A stretch of 64,000 nucleotides of DNA from JAEUKA01 sp044228505 (GTDB lineage: Bacteria > Myxococcota_A > Polyangia > Palsa-1104 > JAEUJZ01). Each line of letters opens with the position of its first letter. Within the stretch, counting starts at the first letter, position 1. The position numbers and the translations under genes are program-made. This document shows positions 1-7,533 of the stretch, piece after piece. Under the pieces are notes generated by a model. That model saw only the letters and a program-made list of their open reading frames with translations, searched no databases and was not told the origin of the DNA. The DNA is taken from assembly GCA_044228505.1 (NCBI GenBank), contig JBGAUT010000034.1, positions 1 through 64,000 of the forward strand, given 5' to 3'.

Positions 1-122
1 ATGGCGGAATCTAATGCTCTGATCTTAATATGTAAACACCCTCTAACAACGCGTAACAGAACGTAGCGAGGCACCTTGGATGCAAGGGGGAGGACGCGCA
101 GGAGTGGTGAGTGGTACGCGAG

Positions 123-1877
123 TTATTCGAGCCACAGCGCCAACCAGGCGTCCAGCGTGGCACCGAGCCTGGGAAGGGTCTGGGTGGTCGAGATTCTGGG
201 GGCGGCAGCAGGATCCTTGGGCAGCGCTAGCGCTGCGAGGCGCGCTTCGTCGGTGTAGCGAGTTCCAAGCGTGGAGAAAACGCTCACGATATAGTGGCGC
301 GAAGCGCGGTGTCGCGAGTCCGGGAGGCCGCGCACGATGCCCACGCTGCTGCCGGCCACATTGGTAAGCCCCGCCTTGTTTAGGAACTCGACATCGGCAA
401 ACTTCTGACAGCGCGACAGGTCGGTACTGTACGGAAAGAAGTCGGTTTGGGGATGAAGGTCGTCCACGACCCGGGCATAAGGATAGTCACCAATGGGGCT
501 GTGCAGTCGCTTGCCATCGAGCCATTTGTTCGCCAACCTGGCGGGAATTCCCAGCTCCGGTGGGGGACCGGGGATCTCGGGATGGGGCGACGGACCAGGG
601 CAGGTGCGGTTGGCCGCCAGCCCAGAGCCGGAGTAGGAGTCCGAAAGGATCTCGCGCAGGACTGCCTTCTGCGCATCCGAGACAAAGTTCGTCATCACAC
701 GCCGCCCTGGGGCCACTTCCCAGGCAGGCTGCAAGGCCGCGGGCAGATCATCCAGCAGCCAAAACAGCCTCGCAGTGTCCCACGACGTCATGTGGTTGTG
801 CGCGACCGAGGCGGTTCGTGAATCGTAGTTGTCGTTGGCGTTTCCCCAGCGACCGGAGCGGGCGATGGTTCGATTCATCTGCATCGTGGACAGACCGAGC
901 TCGGCAAGCAGCTCGTTTGGCCGACTGCGCGTTGGTGGCGCGGTGGGAAAGCCTTTGTCATCGACCTCCGGACTCTGGACGATCTCTTGGTGTGCGTGCA
1001 GGAATCGAACGAGCGACGCCGTTGCACAGTTGCCGCTCCACTGCAGCATCGTCTCTAGCGCTTGCCGCAGGCTCAGGGTCTGCGGCTCTTTGGGACAGGC
1101 CCCCACCAGCTCTTGGGAGGGCAGCTCAATGGGCGTCGCCAGGCTCAGCGGCATGCCATCCGTCGTCTGGCCACGGTCGAGCAGCTTCATCACATAAGTA
1201 GCCACCATCATCTTGAAAACGCTGGCGGGCCATGGCGAGAGGAAGTCGCTCTGATCGCTACCTCCATCTATCGGCGGCATTGGTCCGAGCGCTTCGGCCG
1301 CACTGAAGGGAGCATCCCAAGACTTCTCCGTTCCGGGTACGATGTGCGCCTGCGCCGCCGCACCTTCCCCTTCCAGGATCCAGCGCCCGCCGTTCCATCG
1401 CGCCTCATCCCATTTGCGAAACCGGATGTTGGTGATGTCGAGTGTCCGTGCGTCATGCCTGGCGACAATGCCCGTCGGATGCGTCCGGTCAAACAGCACC
1501 GTTGCTTTGGCCCATGGCTGCGGACAACCGGGCCGATTGAAGGCGATGAGCGACAGGTCCAGCTGCGGAAAGTGGTCCGTGCCGGTACGCCCAACCAAAG
1601 CAGCGCAAGCCCCCGCTGGTGCCGACGAACAGCCCGCGCCATACAGTGGACCGAAGTCCGCGACGCGGTCAAAGCCAACGCTGGCCACCGCTGCGCGAAT
1701 TCCGTCGGCCAAGATGGTATCGGTCAGGCACGCGGGCCCCCGAGCTTGGGGCCTGGGAAAGGCTGAATCGCGAAGCAGGATGTCCGCACGCCGCCGCCAC
1801 TCCGGCTGATGTTGGCAAGCAGGCAGTAGCGCCAGCAGCACGGAACCGCTCAGGAACCATCGTTGCATGGATTGCAT
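123..1877 (-). CDS. Serine-hydrolase (beta-lactamase-like) lipoprotein
   Basis: 584 residues. The N-terminus is a lipoprotein signal with lipobox LPAC (Cys21), so the protein is probably anchored in the envelope. A penicillin-recognising serine-hydrolase core is suggested by SVFK (Ser219 to Lys222, the SxxK nucleophile motif) and SGN (Ser281 to Asn283, the second catalytic motif). An NKWLDG segment near residue 450 sits about where the family's KTG-like third motif is expected. The roughly 190 residues before SxxK are not recognised. The start at 1877 is supported by an AGGAG about 11 bases upstream. Class A beta-lactamases are about 290 residues, so this is a larger relative, and cell-wall carboxypeptidase or esterase activity is as likely as drug hydrolysis. 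It is transcribed alone. Confidence 0.75.
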   Translation of the reverse strand: MQSMQRWFLSGSVLLALLPACQHQPEWRRRADILLRDSAFPRPQARGPACLTDTILADGIRAAVASVGFDRVADFGPLYGAGCSSAPAGACAALVGRTGTDHFPQLDLSLIAFNRPGCPQPWAKATVLFDRTHPTGIVARHDARTLDITNIRFRKWDEARWNGGRWILEGEGAAAQAHIVPGTEKSWDAPFSAAEALGPMPPIDGGSDQSDFLSPWPASVFKMMVATYVMKLLDRGQTTDGMPLSLATPIELPSQELVGACPKEPQTLSLRQALETMLQWSGNCATASLVRFLHAHQEIVQSPEVDDKGFPTAPPTRSRPNELLAELGLSTMQMNRTIARSGRWGNANDNYDSRTASVAHNHMTSWDTARLFWLLDDLPAALQPAWEVAPGRRVMTNFVSDAQKAVLREILSDSYSGSGLAANRTCPGPSPHPEIPGPPPELGIPARLANKWLDGKRLHSPIGDYPYARVVDDLHPQTDFFPYSTDLSRCQKFADVEFLNKAGLTNVAGSSVGIVRGLPDSRHRASRHYIVSVFSTLGTRYTDEARLAALALPKDPAAAPRISTTQTLPRLGATLDAWLALWLE

Positions 1878-2278
1878 CGCTGAATGTTCTCCTCTAGGAG
1901 ACAGTGTAAATCTCTTTCAGCGTAGCAATCTTGCTGGCGAGACCGCTTTTCGTGTGGGCGGTGGTTCCCGGACGGGGGCATGCCCCGTTTCTGCCGACAA
2001 ATTCAGGATCCTTTCCCAAGGAGCCTCCACGATTCCCGCCATGAATCTGGGGCCCAAGCACAACCCGCCAATCGCCGCTTGATGACTCCCGCCCGAGAGT
2101 GTGCAAGCTCCTACAGGAGCAAGCCATGTCGCAGATCCAGCCGCAGTGGTGTGATGGTCACGCAAGATGAACATGCAGCCATTCCCGCAAGGCACCTGGC
2201 GCGCAACTTCATTGATGAAGAGGAACAGGCTCCCTAAGTGCCGGAACGAGAATCCGCCGGAGCACTCCCTCCTTCGTC
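1878..2278. other. Intergenic, no gene seen
   Basis: About 400 bases between two minus-strand genes. The open frames on both strands are Arg/Pro/Ser-rich without recognisable domains. The first bases carry the Shine-Dalgarno of the serine-hydrolase gene. The promoters of that gene presumably lie here but no clear boxes were identified. Confidence 0.5.
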
Positions 2279-3709
2279 CTATTTACCGGCTACCGGATTC
2301 TGCGCGGGAAGCAGCTTTTGGGCCGCGCTTTGCCGCTTCTTGGGTTCCGCTCCGAGTGAAAGCGGCTTGCCCTCGGCATCAGGCAGCTTGGCCCGCATCA
2401 GCCCCGCGAGCGTGGGGGCGACATCGCGCAGATCGATCTCTCCCAGTGAGCGGCCGGCCATGATTCCCGGACCGACGATGAAAAAGGCCGCGTTCATCTC
2501 TGAGAGTGTGGGGGCGTACCCGTGCGCGCCACCCGGCTTTGCCGGTGCCAAAAGGGGCGGCGTCGACCCCCCCAGCATCCGATAGCCAGGCTTTAGGGTG
2601 ACCAAAAACGCCGCGTTGGGATTGCCGCCGCGCTTCTGGATCTCCGCCTCCTCGATCACCTCATCGATGCCATACTGTGGATCTGCTGCCAGCGCCGCCA
2701 GGGTCTCGCGCACCTTGACCCGCGACACGTCGTCTTTCGGATCATTCAGGATGACCGCACCGCTGCCATACGTCAGAGAGGTCGAGGCCCGCCAAGCCGT
2801 GACATTGTTGTCCTTGTCGTAGTCAATGAGCCCCGCCTGCCGCAGCGCAAACCGCAGCTTGAAATCCTTGTCCGCGCTGATGAAGCCGTGATCAGACACC
2901 ACGCAGATCACCGCACGCTTTCCTGCTGTGCGTTCTGCCGCGGCCCGCAGCGTGCCCACAGACGTGTCGATGCGCTCCAAGACCGCTCGCATCTCGGGGC
3001 TGAGTGGTGCCGTCTCGTGCTGTACCGTGTCCAGCCCCGACAAGTACACCGTCATGAACCCGGGACGCTTCGTCGTGAGCAGTTGCGCGGCGTAGTCGAC
3101 AAAGCGCTCGTCGTTACCGACCATGTCGTCTTTGGTATCTGGAAACGGCAGCCGGGTCTCTTGTTCCAGCTTCGCGGCCAAGCCCGGCGTCGACAGCAGC
3201 CGGTAGAGCTTCATATCCTCGGCCCCGCCATAGAAATAGATGTGAGGGAGATTCCAGGTGATAGGGGCCCCCACGCTGAGCGGCCAGCGCACGTTCGCTG
3301 TGGTCAGACCCGCCTTCGCCGCAGCCTGCCACAGCGTCGCAACCTTGAAGTTTTCAAAGTACCAGTTCCAGCGCAGCCCGAACTTGCCCAATGGGTCAAA
3401 GGGCGTATTGGCATAAATGCCGTGCTTCTGGGGCGATGCACCGGTCATCAGCGTGGCGTGGCTGGGAAACGTCAGCGTAGGAAGGACACCGCGGACACCC
3501 GTGGAAAAGGCTCCCTCCGCTTGCAGCCGGCGCAGGTTGGGAATCTTCAGACCGTGCTTGTCCGCCTCCAGCACGTAGTCGGGTCGCAACCCATCGATCG
3601 AAATCAGCAACACCGAGGGTCGCACTGGAGCCGCCGAGGCGCGTCCTGCGCCCGAAAGTACGAACAGCGTTGCTGCAAAACCCGTCCATCTCTTGATCTG
3701 GGTCCACAT
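2279..3709 (-). CDS. Alkaline phosphatase superfamily phosphodiesterase (ENPP-like), exported
   Basis: 476 residues from the ATG at 3709, which has an AAGGAG about 7 bases upstream; the frame stays open another 86 codons but that part is not protein-like. An N-terminal signal peptide precedes RPSVLLISIDGLRPDYV, the first metal-site motif of nucleotide pyrophosphatase/phosphodiesterases. LPTLTFPSHATLMTG carries the nucleophilic Thr, and VSDHG and GGAHGY carry the later metal ligands. The order of motifs matches the type I phosphodiesterase/nucleotide pyrophosphatase family. The probable role is hydrolysis of phosphodiester or pyrophosphate bonds of nucleotides or lipids in the periplasm; the substrate is unknown. 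It stands alone, followed by the serine-hydrolase gene on the same strand about 400 bases away. Confidence 0.87.
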   Translation of the reverse strand: MWTQIKRWTGFAATLFVLSGAGRASAAPVRPSVLLISIDGLRPDYVLEADKHGLKIPNLRRLQAEGAFSTGVRGVLPTLTFPSHATLMTGASPQKHGIYANTPFDPLGKFGLRWNWYFENFKVATLWQAAAKAGLTTANVRWPLSVGAPITWNLPHIYFYGGAEDMKLYRLLSTPGLAAKLEQETRLPFPDTKDDMVGNDERFVDYAAQLLTTKRPGFMTVYLSGLDTVQHETAPLSPEMRAVLERIDTSVGTLRAAAERTAGKRAVICVVSDHGFISADKDFKLRFALRQAGLIDYDKDNNVTAWRASTSLTYGSGAVILNDPKDDVSRVKVRETLAALAADPQYGIDEVIEEAEIQKRGGNPNAAFLVTLKPGYRMLGGSTPPLLAPAKPGGAHGYAPTLSEMNAAFFIVGPGIMAGRSLGEIDLRDVAPTLAGLMRAKLPDAEGKPLSLGAEPKKRQSAAQKLLPAQNPVAGK

Positions 3710-4259
3710 TTCAGCTCCTTGCCCCCGAGAGGGCCTGTGTTTGAGGCATACACAGAGTCCGAACACAGAGACCATTTCAGAGCTGGCTATACCTGGTCCG
3801 CCGCCACAACTGGCCAAGGCGGCATCAAGCTCTGTGGCACCATTGTCCATCACCGCTGGCTTGTTGCGGAGGCGAATCGAAAGACAATCGAAAGACAGCG
3901 GCGCTAGAACTTCAGCGCGACGGTATCGCAGGTCGCCTTGGTGGGTAGCTGCTTCCTCGGGCGGCACAGTGCGCGCAATCGGATCGTCGTTGGTTCCTGC
4001 ATAGCGATGACAAGGTCATAGCGGCCGGCCGGCTTTTACGGAGATGGCGCAGGATTCCGGATCACGGCGCAAGATACGACTGAGGAGCGCTCAATCACTG
4101 GTCTGCTGATCGCGCTCCGACTGATCGCTCAAGCGGATACGCACGTTCGGACCACTGCGGCTCGATGCGATCGGGAGTCTGCTCGGTCGACTACGATAGC
4201 CGATTGGGGTAGAATCCGGCCAGGGCTTTGTGCCCTGCCACAATGGAGGGCTTCGCCAG
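3710..4259. other. Divergent intergenic region, no gene seen
   Basis: About 550 bases between divergent phosphoesterase genes. The left end holds the AAGGAG of the minus-strand gene and the right end holds the GGAGGG (4245-4250) of the PhoD-like gene. No recognisable coding segment or RNA was seen. Two phosphate-ester hydrolases face away from this region, so a shared regulatory site would make sense, but no Pho-box-like repeat could be identified by eye. Confidence 0.5.
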
Positions 4260-6185
4260 ATGTCAGATGGCATGACACAGCTTCACGGCTGGAACTCTGC
4301 ACCAACAGGGCCACTGGTAGCGGGACCGCTGATTGGCGAGGTGTCGCCAACCGAAGCGCTCATCTGGGTGCAGGCCCGCAGCAGCGCGCCGATTTCGCTG
4401 CTGATCTTTCGCGAGGACATCAGCACCAGTCCCGTTCAAGTGATCGAGCAGACCCCGCAAGTGGAGCAGTGGCTGTGTAGCGTGTTTGAGGTTGGCAACC
4501 TGGAAACCGGAGTCGCGTATTCCTATTCCTTTGTGAGCGACCACGGCGAGAGTGAGCGGATTCCTCTGAAACTGGGCGTGGCCGAAGACGCAACCACGCT
4601 GCGCATCGCGTTCGGGTCCTGTTACAAAGAGTATTCGCGGCGCGATCTCCGGATCTTCGACTCGATCGCAGCGAGTTCTCCCGACCTCTTCCTGATGCTT
4701 GGCGATACCTGCTACACCGATGAAGAGGATCGGCGCAGCGAAGCGACCTTTATGCAGGCACACCTGCGCAACCGCAACAGTGATGCTCTGCGACGGGTGA
4801 TCAGTCGGATTCCTACGCTGGGAATTTGGGATGATCACGACTTCGGACCCAATGACAAAGACGGAACGTACTCCGAAAAGGATCGGTCGCTGCGCTGCTT
4901 CTGTCGCATGTGGGCCCAAAAGCACTACGGAACGGAGTCTCTCCCCGGCGTGTTTTCCCGGGTCCGCTGCGGACCGGTCGAGCTGTTCCTGCTCGATTCG
5001 CGATTCTACCGACGGGAGCGAGAACAGATTCTGGGAGATGGGCAGCTCCAGTGGTTGCTTGATGGGCTCAAGCACAGTACGGCACCAGTCAAGCTCCTAC
5101 TATCTGGCTCGCAGGTTCTGCCCGAGGTCGCCGCCCGCTCCGATTGGGACTGGGAGTGCTTCCGTCGTGATGGTGCCAAGGAGCTGGCAGGACTCCAGAG
5201 ATTCCTGGCCGAACAGGATATCTCTGGCGTGGTGGCACTGAGCGGTGATCCGCACCTGGGACAGCTATTTCGTGCGTCGGGTGTGCCGCGTGGCGATGGA
5301 CAGGTAGGCCCTCCGCTGTGGGAGTTGACGAGCAGTCCGCTGGCCAACCGACCGTGGACCAAGCCAGTGTGGCCCGCAGACAGCCAGGGCGAACACTCCT
5401 TTGATCGCTACCTCATCGAAGAAGTTGCCGCACTCAACTTCGGAATGGTTGACATCGACCTATCGCGAGCGGGGGCAGAAGTACGTCTCCAGCTGTGCCA
5501 AGAGGATGGTGCGTTGTCTTTTTCGTACGACCTGGACTTGGAAACGCTGCGCGTCCGTCCGCACCGTGAGCATGTCTGCGCCGCCGTCCGTGATACCCGG
5601 CACGCGTACTGTTTTATCGGGGACAAGTATGCCCGTTACGATATCCAGCACGGCACCCTCGATGAGGGCTTTCCACGTGCGACAAAGGACGGATGGAAGG
5701 GAGTCTTTCCCGGTCAGCTCAGCGCTGTGAGCGGAATCGACGCGGTGTATTTCTCCAAGCACGGAAAGGCCTTCTTTTTCTCCGGCAACGGCTATGTTCG
5801 CTTCGATCTCAAGCACGATCAGGTCGACCCCGGTTATCCCAAATACCTCAAGACTCACTGGCACGGCGTCTGGGCCGCAGACCTCACCGCCATCTTGCCT
5901 GGCGAAGACGACAAGATCTTGTTTGTCAAAGGAGCCGAGTGCATTCGCTACGACCTGAGAGCGGATCGCGCCGACGCCGGATACCCGCGACCGCTGGCAG
6001 ATGAGTTTCCCGGCATCTTCGCCGAGGAGATCGATGCTGCGGTGGCCTGGTCTGATGGCAGCTACTACTTTGTCCGTGGCATCGAAGTGATGCGCTTCGA
6101 TGCCAGCACCCGCCAGCTCCTCCCCGGTTATCCGCGCCGGCTATCAGTGGATCCCCACCATCGCTGGTTTGCATTCCTAACGTGA
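4260..6185 (+). CDS. PhoD-like phosphatase with C-terminal hemopexin-like repeats
   Basis: 641 residues from ATG 4260, chosen because GGAGGG (4245-4250) lies 9 bases upstream; an in-frame GTG at 4230 has no such site. Residues 15-110 form the beta-sandwich that precedes PhoD cores. The metallophosphatase follows: AFGSCYK (about 117), LMLGDTCYTDE (about 146), WDDHDFGPND (about 199) and SGDPHLGQ (about 335). The last 220 residues are four hemopexin-type blades, each with an aromatic strand such as CFIGDKYARYD, FFFSGNGYVRFD, LFVKGAECIRYD and YFVRGIEVMRFD, followed by a GYP or GFP turn. PhoD enzymes hydrolyse phosphodiesters and phosphomonoesters using Ca/Fe. The hemopexin part probably binds a ligand or surface. 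No signal peptide is evident, which is odd for PhoD. Confidence 0.85.
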   Translation: MSDGMTQLHGWNSAPTGPLVAGPLIGEVSPTEALIWVQARSSAPISLLIFREDISTSPVQVIEQTPQVEQWLCSVFEVGNLETGVAYSYSFVSDHGESERIPLKLGVAEDATTLRIAFGSCYKEYSRRDLRIFDSIAASSPDLFLMLGDTCYTDEEDRRSEATFMQAHLRNRNSDALRRVISRIPTLGIWDDHDFGPNDKDGTYSEKDRSLRCFCRMWAQKHYGTESLPGVFSRVRCGPVELFLLDSRFYRREREQILGDGQLQWLLDGLKHSTAPVKLLLSGSQVLPEVAARSDWDWECFRRDGAKELAGLQRFLAEQDISGVVALSGDPHLGQLFRASGVPRGDGQVGPPLWELTSSPLANRPWTKPVWPADSQGEHSFDRYLIEEVAALNFGMVDIDLSRAGAEVRLQLCQEDGALSFSYDLDLETLRVRPHREHVCAAVRDTRHAYCFIGDKYARYDIQHGTLDEGFPRATKDGWKGVFPGQLSAVSGIDAVYFSKHGKAFFFSGNGYVRFDLKHDQVDPGYPKYLKTHWHGVWAADLTAILPGEDDKILFVKGAECIRYDLRADRADAGYPRPLADEFPGIFAEEIDAAVAWSDGSYYFVRGIEVMRFDASTRQLLPGYPRRLSVDPHHRWFAFLT

Positions 6186-6537
6186 ACCGCTGCGAGCCTG
6201 AGCGACTCCTCTTTTCTGCCTGATCGCGCACGCGGGCTATCTATCCGGAATCGTGAATCCCAGATAGTACCGCCTGCTGATGACCGATGCAGAATGAGTA
6301 ACGCTGTGGGTACAGCAGGAACCTTCGACCGCCAGCATTGATGGAGCTCTGTCCTCTGTGACTCCCGAGCGCGGCTGCGTGGCAGCTCGGCTCGCTTACT
6401 GAAGGGGGCTCCGCGCCAAACGGCCCCCAGAACTCTTGGTCAACCTCCGCACACGGTGTTCCGCCGTTCAGCAGCTCGGCGATGAGCCCCAGATGGTGCT
6501 GTAACACGCCAACCCTTGCATGCCATCATAGATGGGA
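6186..6537. other. Intergenic, no gene seen
   Basis: About 350 bases between the PhoD-like gene and the ArsR operator. A minus-strand frame of 88 codons is open here but lacks recognisable features and a good ribosome-binding site, so it was not called. No terminator hairpin with a T-run was seen. Confidence 0.4.
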
Positions 6538-6565
6538 CTATACTAAACCGTATGGTTCAGTATAG
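6538..6565. promoter_or_regulatory. Palindromic operator over the arsR-type start codon
   Basis: CTATACTAAACC (6538-6549), a 4-base centre and GGTTCAGTATAG (6554-6565) form a 12+4+12 inverted repeat with one mismatch. The ATG used by the regulator (6552) lies in the centre. Autorepression by the ArsR-type protein encoded immediately downstream is the natural inference. No Shine-Dalgarno precedes the ATG, which would fit a leaderless transcript. Confidence 0.7.
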
Positions 6566-6917
6566 CCAAAACCGCTTCGATGCCTCGTTCGGCGCACTCT
6601 CGGACGCCACCCGACGCGGCGTGCTGGAGCAACTCGGGCGTGCGGACGCTTCGATCTCGGCCCTTGCCGAGAGGTTCCACATGACCCTCACGGGCATGAA
6701 GAAACATGTAGGCGTCTTGGAGCAAGCGGGGCTCGTCACCACGGAGAAGGTCGGGCGCGTGCGGACCTGTAGGCTCGGCCTCCGCGGACTGCAAGAAGAG
6801 GCTGCATGGATCGAGATGTACCGCCAGATCTGGAGCGCACGCTTCGATGAGTTGGACAACGTAGTCCAGGAATTAACCCGGAAGGAGAGAGTGGATGGGC
6901 GAAGAAAGAAAAAATGA
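6552..6917 (+). CDS. ArsR-family winged-helix regulator (AHSA1-associated type)
   Basis: 121 residues from ATG 6552; the family usually begins MVQYS as here, so the upstream ATG at 6516 was rejected. The winged-helix DNA-binding domain fills residues 1-90: FGALSDATRRGVLEQL is the hallmark first helix pair, and SALAERFHMTLTGMKKHVGVLE is the recognition helix region. It lacks the Cys or His metal sites of metal-sensing ArsR proteins and belongs to the type paired with SRPBCC proteins. The downstream AHSA1 gene starts inside its last codons (22-base overlap), so the two are co-translated. A palindrome covers the start codon, indicating autoregulation. Confidence 0.88.
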   Translation: MVQYSQNRFDASFGALSDATRRGVLEQLGRADASISALAERFHMTLTGMKKHVGVLEQAGLVTTEKVGRVRTCRLGLRGLQEEAAWIEMYRQIWSARFDELDNVVQELTRKERVDGRRKKK

Positions 6918-7401
6918 GGCCACCCCGATGAAGAACGTTACGACCGTGGAACGGAAGTCCGAGCGCGAACTCGTCGTCACACGAACCGTAAACGGTCCTG
7001 CGCGCCTTGTGTTCGAGGTGTGGACCAAGGCAGAACTGTTCAGGAAGTGGTGGGTACCAAAGTCGTATGGGCTGACCCTGCTTTCCTGCGAAATGGATGT
7101 TCGCGTTGGGGGGCAGTATCGTTTGGTGTTTCGCCACGAAGATTCGACGATGGAGTTCTTCGGCACGTATCTCGAAGTGACACCGAACTCACGCCTCGTT
7201 TGGACCAATGACGAAGGAGACAACGGCAAGACCATCACCACGGTGACCTTCGAGGAAAACGCCGGCAAGACGTTGTTGGTCGTGCACGATCTCTATCCCT
7301 CGAAAGAAGCGATTGACTCCGGATCGACGGGCGCGATGCCCGAGACGCTCGACCAACTCGATGAGCTTCTCGCCAGCTTGGGATCAAGCACAGAGTCGTG
7401 A
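6895..7401 (+). CDS. SRPBCC/AHSA1-domain protein
   Basis: 168 residues. The START-like fold of the AHSA1 family is shown by LVVTRTVNGPARLVFEVWT at about residue 25, FRKWWVPKSYG, GGQYRLVF and FFGTYLEV in the expected order, ending in LDQLDELLASL. Such proteins bind small hydrophobic ligands in a deep cavity and are commonly encoded directly behind ArsR-type regulators. The start at 6895 overlaps the regulator; an internal ATG at 6928 (MKNVTTVE) is an alternative start that matches the usual family length (about 150) better. Its ligand cannot be told from sequence. Confidence 0.87.
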   Translation: MGEERKNEATPMKNVTTVERKSERELVVTRTVNGPARLVFEVWTKAELFRKWWVPKSYGLTLLSCEMDVRVGGQYRLVFRHEDSTMEFFGTYLEVTPNSRLVWTNDEGDNGKTITTVTFEENAGKTLLVVHDLYPSKEAIDSGSTGAMPETLDQLDELLASLGSSTES

Positions 7402-7533
7402 AGCCAGCCCCCGCCCCGCTGGAGAAGTAGACCGATTGCGAAGTCGCAGCGGAATCGCTGCGCAGCTCGTCCATCACAATCCATCGGCCAAGCTTCTTCA
7501 GGTCGTATCTGGCAAGATCGCTGGATACTGCCG

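Noticed and set aside
3710..3967. N-terminal extension of the phosphodiesterase gene
   Set aside because: It is open but not protein-like, while ATG 3709 has a signal peptide and a strong AAGGAG.
6241..6507. 88-codon minus-strand frame between the PhoD-like and ArsR genes
   Set aside because: Composition unlike a protein family, no ribosome-binding site and no recognisable motif.
7402..7533. Terminator between the AHSA1 gene and the kinase-FGE gene
   Set aside because: No stem with a T-run was found in either direction.
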